Source: Acidobacteriota bacterium (lineage in GTDB: Bacteria; Acidobacteriota; Vicinamibacteria; Vicinamibacterales; UBA2999). From it: a DNA stretch of 42,039 nt. Every line of letters begins with the position of its first letter. Position 1 is the first letter of the stretch. This document shows positions 20,462-32,544 of this stretch, piece after piece. Where the stretch lies: contig JAUSDY010000107.1 of the NCBI GenBank assembly GCA_030650395.1, forward strand, positions 1 to 42,039, read 5' to 3'. The notes below the pieces were generated by a model. The model was given only the letters and a program-made list of their open reading frames with translations, was not told the origin of the DNA and made no database searches. Made by a program: the position numbers and the translations under genes.

Positions 20462-22642
20462 ATGGCCGAACCCGACCGTCCCATTGCGTTGCTGCCCGGC
20501 GATACGCCGTCGCGGTGGCGCACGTGGCGCGCGTGGCTGCTCCGCACCGTGCCGGGCCGCGCCTTGGTGCTCGGCCTGGCCATCAAGGCCATCACGTGGC
20601 CGATCACCTTATTCTCGGTGTTGCCGCCGCCGCTCGAGGCGGTCGACATGGTCGGCAGCCTGGCGCTGCTCTTTGCCGCCGCCTACGGCATCAGCCGGCT
20701 CGGCGTCTGGGCCAAGCGCCGGCTGCTGTGGCGCGTCCGCCGCAAGCTGATCCTGTCGTACGTCTTCGTCGGCGTCGTGCCGGCGCTGCTCGTGATCACG
20801 TTCTTCCTGCTGGCCGGATTGATTCTGCTGTTCAACGTCAGCTCGTATCTCGTGCAGTCGCGCGTGCGATCGCTGAGCGACCAGGCGCGCTTCCTGGCGC
20901 AGACCGCCGTGGTCGAAGCGCAGCGCAGCGTCACGACCGAAGCGCTGCTCGAGACGATGGAGCGCCGGCAGTCGACGATGGAGACGCGGTATCCGTTCGT
21001 GTCGATCGCGGTCGTGCCCGTCGACGGGCTGACCTGCGAGGTCGAGCCGGAGCGCGCCGCGCGCGTGCCAAAAACATTGCCGGCAGCGCTGCCGGCGCAT
21101 GCCGGCCCCTGGGCGCATCTCGATCCGCCCGACCAGCTGCCCCAGTGGATCGGCTGCGACGGCTTCAGCGGCATCGTCGCCTACGACTTGCCGGCGTCAG
21201 ACACCATCGCGCCTGATGAAGCGAGGACACGCCTGGTGATGCGCGCCGTCGCGTACCCGGAATCGCCCACGCCGACGTGGGCGGTCGTGCTCGACATGCC
21301 GCTGTCGGTCGCGATCGAGCGCCGCATCCAGGACGAGACCGGCATCCGCATGGGCGACGTCGCCGCGCTCCAGGAGGGGGGCCAGCCGCTCGCGCTCGGG
21401 CGGCCCGTCGAAGAGCGCCCCGCCGACAGCGATCCCAGCGGTCCGACCCTGTCGCTCGCCGCGCAGCGCTGGGTGGTGTTTCTCGCCTACCACGACTGGA
21501 ACACGGGCGAGCCGGCGACGGCGTCGGCCGCCATCGTGATCAACATGTGGGAGATCTACAACCGCATCTCGGTGGTGTCGCAGAGCGGGCTCGGCGGCCT
21601 GAACTTCGGCCAGGTACTCTTGTTGGTGCTGGCGATGGTCGGCACGCTGTTCCTGATCATCCAGTTCGTCGCGCTGGTGATCGGTTTCGCGCTGGCGCGG
21701 CAGATCACCGGCGCCGTGCACGACCTCTTCACCGGCACGCAACACGCGCGCGCCGGCGACTTCGGCCACCAGATTCCGGTGCGGGCGCGCGACCAGCTGG
21801 GCGAGCTGGCGGAGTCGTTCAACCTCATGACCGGCGAAGTGACGACGCTGCTCGGCGAGATGGCTGAGAAGGGCCGCATGGAGCAGGAGATGTTCGCGGC
21901 GCGCGCGATCCAGCAGAAGCTGCTGCCGACCGGTCCGTTTCACGTCACCGGCCTCGCCCTGAACGCGTTTTGCGAACCGGCGCGCGAGGTCGCCGGCGAC
22001 TACTACGATGTCCTGCCAATCACCGACTCGATGGTCGGCCTGCTGATCGCCGATGTTTCGGGCAAAGGCCTGGCCGCCGGCCTCTACATGGCGCAGCTGA
22101 AGGTGATCGTGCAGTCGCTGGCGCGCCTGCACCACGAGCCGAAGGAATTTCTCTCCGCCGTCAACAAGGTGGTGTCGGCCAACCTCGACGATCGCAGCTT
22201 CATCACCATGACCTACGGCGTGGTCGACGTCGAGCGCGGCGAGATGACCTTCGCCCGCGCCGGCCATTGCCCGTTGATCCACGTGCCCGCCGATCGTCCC
22301 CCCGGCATGCGAAAGGCCCGCCTGCTCACGCCCGACGGCCTCGTCGTCGGGCTCAACATCGACGACGGCACGATGTTCGACTCGTTGTTGAAGGAACAGA
22401 CGATCACGCTCGCGCCGGGCGACCTGGTGGTGTGGTTTACCGACGGCATCTCGGAAACGATGAACGAAGCCTTCGATTGCTTTGGTGAGGCGCGGCTGGC
22501 GCAGGTCATCGAGCAGTACGCGCACCTGCCGTTCGATCAGCTGCGCTCGTACGTGCTCGCGGAATTGCGGGCGTTTGCAGGCGCGGCCGATCAGCACGAC
22601 GACATGACGATGATCTTCATGAAGATAGAAGAGGCCGCATGA
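20462..22642 (+). CDS. Membrane SpoIIE/RsbU-type PP2C phosphatase with HAMP
   Basis: 726 residues. N-terminal TM helices at about 35-55, 60-80 and 100-125, an extracytoplasmic sensor domain (about 130-370), another TM (VLLLVLAMVGTLFLIIQFVALV), a HAMP linker (ARQITGAVHDLF...DQLGELAESFNLM) and a PP2C-like SpoIIE domain from about 480. Metal-binding acids are in VAGDYYDV, IADVSGKG, TDGISE and DQHDDMT. Such enzymes dephosphorylate anti-anti-sigma factors in partner-switching pathways; no STAS or anti-sigma gene is in the window. It ends with an ATGA overlap onto rnc, so translation is coupled. Signal sensed is unknown. Confidence 0.9.
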   Translation: MAEPDRPIALLPGDTPSRWRTWRAWLLRTVPGRALVLGLAIKAITWPITLFSVLPPPLEAVDMVGSLALLFAAAYGISRLGVWAKRRLLWRVRRKLILSYVFVGVVPALLVITFFLLAGLILLFNVSSYLVQSRVRSLSDQARFLAQTAVVEAQRSVTTEALLETMERRQSTMETRYPFVSIAVVPVDGLTCEVEPERAARVPKTLPAALPAHAGPWAHLDPPDQLPQWIGCDGFSGIVAYDLPASDTIAPDEARTRLVMRAVAYPESPTPTWAVVLDMPLSVAIERRIQDETGIRMGDVAALQEGGQPLALGRPVEERPADSDPSGPTLSLAAQRWVVFLAYHDWNTGEPATASAAIVINMWEIYNRISVVSQSGLGGLNFGQVLLLVLAMVGTLFLIIQFVALVIGFALARQITGAVHDLFTGTQHARAGDFGHQIPVRARDQLGELAESFNLMTGEVTTLLGEMAEKGRMEQEMFAARAIQQKLLPTGPFHVTGLALNAFCEPAREVAGDYYDVLPITDSMVGLLIADVSGKGLAAGLYMAQLKVIVQSLARLHHEPKEFLSAVNKVVSANLDDRSFITMTYGVVDVERGEMTFARAGHCPLIHVPADRPPGMRKARLLTPDGLVVGLNIDDGTMFDSLLKEQTITLAPGDLVVWFTDGISETMNEAFDCFGEARLAQVIEQYAHLPFDQLRSYVLAELRAFAGAADQHDDMTMIFMKIEEAA

Positions 22643-23583
22643 CGACGCCGGGCCTCGCCGTGATCTTCCGCACCAAGTCCGATATCGAAGCCAATGTCGT
22701 CGAGGCGCTGCTCGACAGCCACGGCGTCGAGACGCTGCGCACCGCCGGGCCGACGCCGGGCCTCTTTCCGTTTTCCGCCACGCCGCTCGGCGAAACCCAG
22801 ATCTCGGTGCGCGAGGGAGACGCCGCTGACGCCGTCCGCATCATCGACAGCCATCGCGAGCAGGTCGGCGGCGGCATGGTCGTTCCGCTGCCGCAGGAGT
22901 TCGACGCTTTCGAGGCTCGCGTCGGTTACCACTTCCGCGATCGCGGCCTGCTCGAACATGCGCTGACGCACCGATCCAAGGCGCATGAAGATCCGAGCGG
23001 CGGGGTCAGCGACAACGAATCGCTCGAGTTCCTCGGCGATGCGGTGCTGGGCCTGATCGTGAGCGAAGCGTTGTTCCGCGCGTTTCCGGCCTACTCGGAA
23101 GGGCAGAAGTCGAAGATCAAGGCCAACCTCGTGTCGACGGCGTGTCTCGCCGAGATGGCCGATCATCTCGGCCTCGGTGATCACATGATCCTCGGCCGCG
23201 GCGAAGAGAAGACCGGCGGCCGCCGCAAGCACGCGCTGCTGGCCGACACCTGCGAGGCGTTGATCGCCGCCATCTACCTCGACGGCGGCATCGAGCCGGC
23301 GCGCGCGTTTCTGATGAGGGAGCTCGCGGTTGGCATCGAGGACGCGAAGCAGCCGGATTATTTCGGCCGCGATCACAAGTCGCGCTTGCAGGAGCGGCTG
23401 CAGGGCCTGGGCCGTCCGCTGCCGTCGTACCGCGTCGCGGGCGAAGCGGGCCCCGACCATCGCAAGCTGTTTCACGTCGAAGTCGTCGTGGGTAGCGACG
23501 TGCTCGCCCAGGGCATGGGGCGGACGAAGAAGGAGGCGGAGCAGGAGGGTGCGCGGCTGGCGCTTGCGGCGCTCGACGCGTAG
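22639..23583 (+). CDS. rnc: Ribonuclease III with N-terminal DUF2007 fusion
   Basis: 314 residues, about 85 longer than usual RNase III. Residues 5-75 resemble DUF2007 (VIFRTKSDIEANVVEALLDS, ISVREGDAADAVRIID), a small ferredoxin-like domain. RNase III proper begins near 88: the signature NESLEFLGDAVLG gives Glu127, Glu130, Asp134, and LADTCEALIAA gives Asp203 and Glu206, all metal ligands. A dsRNA-binding domain occupies about 243-312 (DHKSRLQERLQ, GRTKKEAEQEGARLAL). It cuts double-stranded RNA in rRNA maturation. No internal ATG with ribosome site argues for a separate short form. Coupled to the SpoIIE gene by a four-base overlap. Confidence 0.92.
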   Translation: MTTPGLAVIFRTKSDIEANVVEALLDSHGVETLRTAGPTPGLFPFSATPLGETQISVREGDAADAVRIIDSHREQVGGGMVVPLPQEFDAFEARVGYHFRDRGLLEHALTHRSKAHEDPSGGVSDNESLEFLGDAVLGLIVSEALFRAFPAYSEGQKSKIKANLVSTACLAEMADHLGLGDHMILGRGEEKTGGRRKHALLADTCEALIAAIYLDGGIEPARAFLMRELAVGIEDAKQPDYFGRDHKSRLQERLQGLGRPLPSYRVAGEAGPDHRKLFHVEVVVGSDVLAQGMGRTKKEAEQEGARLALAALDA

Positions 23584-23594
23584 GCGAGCCGCGA

Positions 23595-23861
23595 TCAGGC
23601 GTAGCGTTCCGCTGCCCTGGCTTTGGCTTTGGCCGCTTCGATTTCGCGATCCTTCGGATCGGCGTTGGTCGTGAGCGAGTCGATCAACTCGCGCGCCACG
23701 CCGCTGACCTGATCAATCGCCCGATTGAACGCGGCCTCGTTGGCTTTCGAGGGCGCGGTAAACCCGCTGAGCTTTCGAACGAACTGCAATGCCGACGCGC
23801 GAATTTCTTCGTCGGTCGCGGGTGGATCAAAATTAAAGAGGGTCTTGATGTTCCGGCACAT
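23595..23861 (-). CDS. DUF2277 family protein
   Basis: 88 residues, complete DUF2277: MCRNIKTLFNFDPPATDEEI at the N-terminus with the invariant Cys2, then ASALQFVRKLSGFTAPS and AFNRAIDQVSGVARELI. Helical, soluble, no known function; often annotated as a small conserved bacterial protein. It lies 30 bases downstream of the ATPase gene on the same strand and is convergent with rnc. The gap contains short AACTCT words, not enough to call an element. Confidence 0.9.
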   Translation of the reverse strand: MCRNIKTLFNFDPPATDEEIRASALQFVRKLSGFTAPSKANEAAFNRAIDQVSGVARELIDSLTTNADPKDREIEAAKAKARAAERYA

Positions 23862-23891
23862 GACTCTGAACTCTAAACTCAGAACTCTTAA

Positions 23892-25052
23892 CTAGTCGAT
23901 CTCAATAATGCCCCAGTCCTTGCGATCGCCCGCGCCCGCGCCGGCCAGCGCGAGCGCCGGGTCGGCCTGCGCCTGCGCCTGCGGCAGCCGCGACATCGCG
24001 TAGGCCTGCACTTCGCGCGCGACCTCGTCGACCGACGGCGGCACGGGGCGGCAGTGCAGCCGCACCCACAGCCGCGTCAGCGGATCGGCAAAGCTGTAAC
24101 GCTTCTGCCGCGACACGATCAGATCGACATCTTCGAGCCACGACAGGTAGTCCTTGGTCGAGCCCGGCGTGCGGTGCAGGCGATGCGCGACTTCCGTCAG
24201 CGTGAGCGGTTCTTCGTCGCCGAGAATCTCGAGGATGGCTTTGAGCGCGCCGTAGCCGCGCGCCTTGTGCAGCCGCAGCTCGTAGCGATGGCAGCACCAG
24301 CTGTCCAGCGCGCCTTCGCCGGTGAGTAGCGCCGTCAGCGCGCTGATCGGATCGCCGCCGCGCCCGCTCATCGCCGAGGTCGCATCGCCCAGCGCGCGGA
24401 CGTAGGCCGCGCGTCCGTCGGCGAGCGCCTGGATGGCGCGCCCCAGATACTCGCGATCTTCAACCGGCGTGTCGCCCATCGGCGGCAGCATCGCGGTGAC
24501 TTCCGCCGCGCCGAGCGCCGGCAGGTGGATCACTTCGAAGCGCGCGTGGCCGTCGCGCAGCAACCGGTGCGCGCGCGCGACGTAGCGGCTGGTCAGCACG
24601 AAACGGTTGCCGCTTTCGGCCATCGCATGCAGCGTCTCGCGCAACACGTGGCGCAAGCCGGGGAAGCTTTCGAACGTCCGCAGCTCGAGCACCTCGTCGA
24701 GCAGGAAGGTCGCGGGGCGATCGCCCGCGGCGCGCGCGCGGCCGATCACGCCGAGCGTGCGATCGAATGCGGCCCGCGCTGACACCGGCGTGTCGTGCGG
24801 CGTGGCGGCGGCCTGGCCGTTGACCATGAACGGCGACGCGGCGGCAAACGCCTGGTGAAAACGCTCGGGCGTGCTGGCCGCGCGCTCGACATCCACGTAC
24901 TGACACTGGTCGCGGCCCATGCGATCGGCCAGCGCGTGCAGCAGCGTCGTGCGGCCCGTGCCGCAGCCCCCGATCACGACGGGAATGCGGGCGGGCGTGG
25001 CGTCGAGCGCGGCCAGGACGCGGCGTTCGAGCCCGGTGTGGGGAGCCATCAT
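23892..25052 (-). CDS. AAA-type ATPase with C-terminal winged helix
   Basis: 386 residues from ATG 25052 (AGGAG nine bases upstream); the longer frame upstream is antisense to hutU. Walker A is [11 protein letters not shown] (about 28-38), Walker B is [10 protein letters not shown] (about 126-135), sensor region [10 protein letters not shown]. After about residue 285 comes a winged helix ([33 protein letters not shown]) and a [14 protein letters not shown] tail typical of the ATPase_2/DUF234-like group of AAA ATPases. The start overlaps the hutU stop (ATGATG), so it is translated with hutU, yet nothing in its sequence links it to histidine use. A regulatory role is possible but unproven. Confidence 0.8.
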   Translation of the reverse strand: MMAPHTGLERRVLAALDATPARIPVVIGGCGTGRTTLLHALADRMGRDQCQYVDVERAASTPERFHQAFAAASPFMVNGQAAATPHDTPVSARAAFDRTLGVIGRARAAGDRPATFLLDEVLELRTFESFPGLRHVLRETLHAMAESGNRFVLTSRYVARAHRLLRDGHARFEVIHLPALGAAEVTAMLPPMGDTPVEDREYLGRAIQALADGRAAYVRALGDATSAMSGRGGDPISALTALLTGEGALDSWCCHRYELRLHKARGYGALKAILEILGDEEPLTLTEVAHRLHRTPGSTKDYLSWLEDVDLIVSRQKRYSFADPLTRLWVRLHCRPVPPSVDEVAREVQAYAMSRLPQAQAQADPALALAGAGAGDRKDWGIIEID

Positions 25053-26716
25053 CGGCTCGTCTCCTGCATGGGAATGCGTACTCCGTGATGTCGCGCGGTG
25101 CTGATCGCTTCGGGATATCCCGCATCGGCGTGCCGCACCACGCCCATGCCCGGATCGCAGGTCAACACGCGCTGCAGCCGCTCGTCGGCCTCGCGCGTCC
25201 CGTCCGCCACGATCACCATCCCCGCGTGAATCGAATAGCCGATGCCGACGCCGCCGCCGTGATGCAGCGACACCCACGTCGCGCCGGCCGAGGCGTTGAG
25301 CAGCGCGTTCAGGATCGGCCAGTCGGCGATCGCATCGCTGCCGTCGCGCATCCCTTCGGTCTCGCGATTGGGCGAGGCCACCGATCCGGTGTCGAGGTGA
25401 TCGCGGCCGATCACGATCGGCGCCTTGACCGCGCCGTCGCGCACCAGTTGATTGAGCTTCAAGCCAAACCGCGCGCGATCGCCGTAGCCGAGCCAGCAGA
25501 TGCGCGCCGGCAAGCCCTGGAACGGCACGCGGTCCTGCGCCATGTGGATCCAGCGGCACAGGCCTTCGTCTTCCGGGAACATCTCGAGCGCCGCGCGATC
25601 GGTGACGCGAATGTCTTCCGCCTCGCCCGACAGCGCCACCCATCGGAATGGACCCTTGCCTTCGCAGAACAACGGGCGGATGTATTCGGGGACGAAGCCC
25701 GGAATCTCGAACGCATCCGCGACGCCGGCCTTCACCGCTTGCGCGCGGATGTTGTTGCCGTAGTCGAACACGATCGCGCCGCGTTGTTGCCACGCGCGCA
25801 TCGCCGTCACGTGCCGTCCCATCGCGGCGATAGAGCGGCGCTCGTACTCCGCCGGATCGCCGGCGCGTAACCGCGCCGCATCGGCGAGCGACAGGCCATC
25901 AGGAATATAGCCAACGAGCGGATCGTGCGCCGACGTCTGATCGGTCACGACATCCGGCAGGAAGCCGCGCGACACCAGCGCCGGCCACACCTCGGCGGCG
26001 TTGCCGAGCAGCCCGATCGATCGCGCCACGCCGTCCGCGGCGTAACGCTGCGCCCGCGCCACCGCCTCGGCCACGTCTGTCGTGCTCTCGTCGAGGTATC
26101 CGGTCGCCAGCCGCTTCTCGATTCGGGCGGGATCCACCTCTATTACCAGCGCAACCCCGCCGTTCATGGTGATCGCCAGCGGCTGGGCCCCGCCCATGCC
26201 CCCGAGACCGGCGGTGGCAACGATGCGGCCCGAGAGGGTGCCCTGGAAATGACGCCGGGAGAGGGCCGCGAGCGTCTCGTAGGTGCCCTGCAGGATGCCC
26301 TGCGAGCCGATGTAGATCCAGCTGCCCGCCGTCATCTGGCCGTACATCGTCAGGCCGCGGTCTTCGAGGTCGCGGAACGTCTCCCAGGTGGCCCATTTCG
26401 GCACCAGGTTGGCGTTGGCGATCAGCACGCGCGGCGCGCCGGTGTGGGTGCGGAAGACGCCGACCGGTTTTCCGGATTGGACGATCAGAGTTTCGTCGTT
26501 TGCAAGCGATCGCAGCGATCGGACGATCGCATCAAAGGCGTCCCAGGATCGCGCCGCCTTGCCGGTGCCGCCGTACACGATCAGATCGTCGGGACGTTCG
26601 GCGACATCGGGGTCGAGATTGTTCATCAGCATCCGCAGCGCGGCTTCCTGTGGCCACCCTTGACACGTCATCGACGTGCCGCGGGGCGCGCGGTGTGAAC
26701 GAGCCATCGTCGTCAT
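25049..26716 (-). CDS. hutU: Urocanate hydratase
   Basis: 555 residues, full length. Converts urocanate to 4-imidazolone-5-propionate, step two of histidine degradation, with tightly bound NAD. Markers: [35 protein letters not shown] (NAD site, about 175-184), [18 protein letters not shown], the conserved Cys in [11 protein letters not shown] and [14 protein letters not shown] 26716 is used; ATG 26707 three codons later is equally possible. hutH lies 89 bases upstream on the same strand with a good promoter in between. The later hut genes (hutI, hutG or hutF) are not in the window. Confidence 0.97.
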   Translation of the reverse strand: MTTMARSHRAPRGTSMTCQGWPQEAALRMLMNNLDPDVAERPDDLIVYGGTGKAARSWDAFDAIVRSLRSLANDETLIVQSGKPVGVFRTHTGAPRVLIANANLVPKWATWETFRDLEDRGLTMYGQMTAGSWIYIGSQGILQGTYETLAALSRRHFQGTLSGRIVATAGLGGMGGAQPLAITMNGGVALVIEVDPARIEKRLATGYLDESTTDVAEAVARAQRYAADGVARSIGLLGNAAEVWPALVSRGFLPDVVTDQTSAHDPLVGYIPDGLSLADAARLRAGDPAEYERRSIAAMGRHVTAMRAWQQRGAIVFDYGNNIRAQAVKAGVADAFEIPGFVPEYIRPLFCEGKGPFRWVALSGEAEDIRVTDRAALEMFPEDEGLCRWIHMAQDRVPFQGLPARICWLGYGDRARFGLKLNQLVRDGAVKAPIVIGRDHLDTGSVASPNRETEGMRDGSDAIADWPILNALLNASAGATWVSLHHGGGVGIGYSIHAGMVIVADGTREADERLQRVLTCDPGMGVVRHADAGYPEAISTARHHGVRIPMQETSR

Positions 26717-26757
26717 CTGCTGTGCAGCGAACCGAGGGGGCGGATCGCGAAGATAAG

Positions 26758-26786
26758 AAACTAAGCAGTGGTGCTCCGCTTGTCAA
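26758..26786 (-). promoter_or_regulatory. Promoter of hutU
   Basis: On the minus strand TTGACA (complement of 26781-26786) is followed after 17 bases by TAGTTT (complement of 26758-26763). Perfect -35 and 4/6 -10 at ideal spacing. An inverted pair TTGTCAAC (26780-26787) and GTTGACAA (26809-26816) overlaps the -35 and the end of hutH and could be an operator or terminator. Confidence 0.5.
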
Positions 26787-26805
26787 CAGAAAGTAAAAAT
26801 GAAAA

Positions 26806-29694
<2,889 letters not shown>

Positions 29695-29705
29695 CCAATA
29701 ACCAA

Positions 29706-29771
29706 TTGCGAATAACCAATAACCAAGTACCAATAACCAAAGGGCCTTTCGTTATTGGTACTTGGTTATTG
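29706..29771. repeat. AATAACC-word hairpin between purA and the PilZ gene
   Basis: Words AATAACCA repeat from 29697, then the strand folds back: 29717-29737 pairs perfectly with 29751-29771 (21 bp) around a loop that itself holds AAAGGGCCTTT. It sits between convergent genes, so it can serve as a two-way terminator. Twenty bases at its left edge (29706-29725) are identical to the copy at 37997-38016. Confidence 0.85.
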
Positions 29772-29773
29772 CG

Positions 29774-30439
29774 TTAGTCCTGCTTATTTTTCTTCGCAAA
29801 ACCGTCGACCCCATCGGCGTCAGCGGTCAGGCCGAAGTCGATGCCGGCGCGATAACGCGTCGGCTGGCCCTTCGGCATCTCGAAGGCCGCCCACGCAATC
29901 GAGCCGTTGCAGCGGATCGACGTCTTGTCGCCCATGATCACGCGGACACGCTGGTTCGGCTTGAGCACGGTGGGCGAGACCACCTGGGCGCCGACGGTCG
30001 ACAGATCGACGAGCGCCGCCGGATTGCCGTCGACGGCCACTTCGACACCCTCCTTCACGCGGACGCGCGGCGCGCGGCGGGTGCCCGCCTTATCGAGGGC
30101 GGGCGCCGGCTTGGGCTCGTCGACCGCGACGGCGGCGCCGCCGGCCTGGCCGCGCGGGACGGCGACGCGGCTGATCTCGCTGTCGTGCGCGATGATGCGG
30201 ACTTCGCACCCGGCGAGGCCCGGGTCGTCCTTGATGCGGTTGATGAGCGCGGTGCCGCGCGTGGTCGACGAAAAATCGTTGTCGAGCGCGATGACGGCCG
30301 GCTTGGTCTTGATGATGTGATCGAGCGCTTCGATCGCTTCCGACTCGGTGAAGGTTTGCACGTCGGCCCCGGTTTGGAGGCGTTCCTGCAAGCCGGGCAG
30401 GGCGTCCACGGGTCCGATCAACACAATGCTCGACGACAC
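29774..30439 (-). CDS. Receiver-like plus PilZ domain protein
   Basis: 221 residues. Residues 1-90 form a receiver-like domain: SIVLIGPVDAL, VIALDNDFSSTTRG with Asp54 at the phospho-acceptor spot, but weak later motifs. After a Pro/Ala linker, a PilZ domain runs from about 118: RRAPRVRV matches the RxxxR c-di-GMP motif and VDLSTVGAQVV the D/NxSxxG motif. So it probably binds cyclic di-GMP and relays a signal to surface behaviour. Start is GTG 30439; a -10 like TACACT on the minus strand (complement of 30450-30455) leaves almost no leader. Divergent from the ABC exporter genes. Confidence 0.85.
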   Translation of the reverse strand: MSSSIVLIGPVDALPGLQERLQTGADVQTFTESEAIEALDHIIKTKPAVIALDNDFSSTTRGTALINRIKDDPGLAGCEVRIIAHDSEISRVAVPRGQAGGAAVAVDEPKPAPALDKAGTRRAPRVRVKEGVEVAVDGNPAALVDLSTVGAQVVSPTVLKPNQRVRVIMGDKTSIRCNGSIAWAAFEMPKGQPTRYRAGIDFGLTADADGVDGFAKKNKQD

Positions 30440-30449
30440 AGAACGGCGA

Positions 30450-30467
30450 GTGTACCACGGCTACAAT
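30450..30467. promoter_or_regulatory. Face-to-face -10 boxes of the PilZ and ABC operons
   Basis: Plus strand TACAAT at 30462-30467 lies six bases before GTG 30474; minus strand TACACT (complement of 30450-30455) lies ten bases before GTG 30439. Both predict near-leaderless transcripts beginning at GTG codons. Confidence 0.4.
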
Positions 30468-30473
30468 TGGCGC

Positions 30474-31460
30474 GTGGCGCCCGGATCGGTGGCTTTGCAT
30501 TGTGCGGGTCTGGTCAAGCGATACGGTGAGGTGATCGCCGTCAACGGGCTCGACCTGCAAGTGGTGCGCGGTGAATGTTTCGGCTTGCTTGGGCCCAACG
30601 GCGCCGGCAAGACGACGACGATCGAGATCCTGGAGGGTCTGCTCACCGCCGATGCCGGCGAAGTGACCGTGCTCGGACGCCGCTGGGATCGCGACGCCGC
30701 GGCCCTGCGCCCCCGTCTCGGCATCCAGCTGCAGGAAACGCAGCTGGCCGACAAGCTCACCGTGCACGAAACGCTGCGGATGTTCCGGTCGTTCTATCCT
30801 GACGGTCCGGAGGTCGACGCGCTGCTCGCGACGGTCGAGCTCGGCACCAAGCGCGACTCGTGGGTGTCGAAGCTGTCGGGCGGGCAGAAGCAGCGGCTCT
30901 CAGTCGCCTGCGCGCTCGCGGGGCGGCCCGACTTGCTGTTCCTGGACGAGCCGACGACCGGCCTCGACCCGCAGTCGCGCCGCCAGCTGTGGGCGGTGCT
31001 CGAGCGCTTTCGCGAAGCCGGCGGCACGATTCTGATCACCACGCACTACATGGATGAAGCGCACGCGCTGTGCGATCGCGTCGGCATCATGGATCGCGGC
31101 ACGCTGATCGCGCTCGGCACGCCGCGCGAGCTGGTGCAATCGCTCGGCGCCGAACACGTCGTCGAATTTGCTGTGACGGAAGGTTCCGTTCCTTCGGAGG
31201 CAGAACTCGCGGCGTTGCCGGGCGTACGGGATGTGCGACCGGCCATGAGCGAGGCCAAGGGTGGCCCCGGGCCACACTCGGCCGAGTCGAATGGTGAGAC
31301 GCACACGTCGCTGTCGACCTCCGAAGTGCACCTGACCATTCCCGCGCTGCTGGATCTGCTGCGACGGCACGACGCCACGCTCAGCCTGCTCGGCACACAT
31401 AGCGCGACGCTCGAAGACGTGTTCGTCACCCTGACGGGGAGGCAGCTGCGCGATGACTAA
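30474..31460 (+). CDS. ABC exporter ATP-binding protein
   Basis: 328 residues from GTG 30474; the open frame upstream is antisense to the PilZ gene. Complete nucleotide-binding domain: Walker A GPNGAGKTTT, Q-loop GIQLQET, signature LSGGQKQR, Walker B LLFLDEPTTGLDP, switch His in ITTHYMDEAH. This is the DrrA/CcmA-like class pairing with ABC-2 permeases. A C-terminal accessory region (about 225-328) contains a Gly/Ser-rich loop. The stop overlaps the permease start by eight bases, so the pair is coupled. Cargo (drug, lipid or polysaccharide) is unknown. Confidence 0.93.
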   Translation: MAPGSVALHCAGLVKRYGEVIAVNGLDLQVVRGECFGLLGPNGAGKTTTIEILEGLLTADAGEVTVLGRRWDRDAAALRPRLGIQLQETQLADKLTVHETLRMFRSFYPDGPEVDALLATVELGTKRDSWVSKLSGGQKQRLSVACALAGRPDLLFLDEPTTGLDPQSRRQLWAVLERFREAGGTILITTHYMDEAHALCDRVGIMDRGTLIALGTPRELVQSLGAEHVVEFAVTEGSVPSEAELAALPGVRDVRPAMSEAKGGPGPHSAESNGETHTSLSTSEVHLTIPALLDLLRRHDATLSLLGTHSATLEDVFVTLTGRQLRDD

Positions 31461-32541
31461 CCCGCCTTCGCTTCAAGACGCGCCCAAGCTTCGGCGGGCG
31501 GGGCGCGGCGGTGCGAGCCATCCGCTCGTGGAGCTCACGCTCGCGCGGTTCCGCGAATTTCTGCGCGAGCCCGAGGCGGTGTTCTGGGTGTTCGCGTTCC
31601 CGGTGATCATGTCGTGCGCGCTGGGGATCGCGTTTCGATCGCGCGGCAACGAGCCGGTGATCGCCGGTGTGGCCGACCAGGCCGGCGCCGATGCGATCGT
31701 GGCCGCGCTCGAGCAGCGCGGCGAGTTCACCGTGCGCCGCATCCCTCCCGGCGAAATCGAGCGCGCGATTCGCGACGGCCGCGCACCGGTGGTCGTCATT
31801 CCGGGAGATCCGCCCAGCTACACGTTCGACGAAGCGCGCGCGGAAAGCCAGGTCGCGCGCCTCGCGGTTGATGCGGCGCTGCAGCGCGCAGCGGGCCGCG
31901 CCGACGCCTTCGTGCCGGTGAACAAACCGGTGTCGGCGGTGGGCTCGCGCTACATCGACTGGCTCGTGCCCGGGCTGCTCGGCATGAACATCATGGGCAC
32001 GGGCCTGTGGGGCGTCGGCTTTGCGATTGTCCACGCGCGCACCAAGAAACTGCTGAAGCGGCTGGTGGCGACGCCGATGTCCAAGGCGCATTACCTGCTG
32101 GCGAACATTCTCAGCCGGCTGTTGTACCTGGCGCTCGAAACATCCGTGATCATGGGCTTCGCGTGGCTCGTCTTCGATGTGCGGATCTACGGATCGCTGT
32201 GGGCGCTCGGCGCGCTCGCGCTGTTCGGCGCGCTGGCGTTTGGCGGCCTCGGCCTGCTGCTGGCCAGCCGCGCGCGCACGATTGAAGCGGTGTCGGGCCT
32301 GATGAACCTGGTGATGCTGCCGATGTGGGTGCTCTCGGGCATCTTCTTCGCCTCGACAAATTTTCCCGACGCGATGCAGCCGTTCATTCACGCGCTGCCG
32401 CTCACGGCGTTGATCGACGGGTTGCGAGGCGTGGTGAACGAGGGACGAAGCCTCGCGGAACTTGTCCCGGAGCTCGGGGTCATGACCGCTTGGGGAACCA
32501 TCTCCTTCGCCCTCGCGTTGAAGTTGTTCCGCTGGCAATAA
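31453..32541 (+). CDS. ABC-2 type permease
   Basis: 362 residues. TM helix near residue 40 (AVFWVFAFPVIMSCALGIAF), a large periplasmic domain (about 60-165) and five further TM helices from about 172 (DWLVPGLLGMNIMGTGLWGVG) to the C-terminus. RTKKLLKRLVATPMSKAHYLLANI and PMWVLSGIFFASTNFP are typical of ABC-2 permeases of the DrrB/YhgE group. It forms the membrane half of the exporter with the upstream ATPase. Stop TAA lies three bases before the repeat-flanked intergenic element. Confidence 0.92.
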   Translation: MTNPPSLQDAPKLRRAGRGGASHPLVELTLARFREFLREPEAVFWVFAFPVIMSCALGIAFRSRGNEPVIAGVADQAGADAIVAALEQRGEFTVRRIPPGEIERAIRDGRAPVVVIPGDPPSYTFDEARAESQVARLAVDAALQRAAGRADAFVPVNKPVSAVGSRYIDWLVPGLLGMNIMGTGLWGVGFAIVHARTKKLLKRLVATPMSKAHYLLANILSRLLYLALETSVIMGFAWLVFDVRIYGSLWALGALALFGALAFGGLGLLLASRARTIEAVSGLMNLVMLPMWVLSGIFFASTNFPDAMQPFIHALPLTALIDGLRGVVNEGRSLAELVPELGVMTAWGTISFALALKLFRWQ

Positions 32542-32544
32542 AAC

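Noticed and set aside
21197-22597. 466-codon open frame antisense to the SpoIIE gene
   Set aside because: Shadow frame; the plus strand carries all catalytic motifs.
25053-25793. N-terminal extension of the AAA ATPase to 633 residues
   Set aside because: The extra 247 codons are a shadow of hutU; a good ribosome site precedes ATG 25052.
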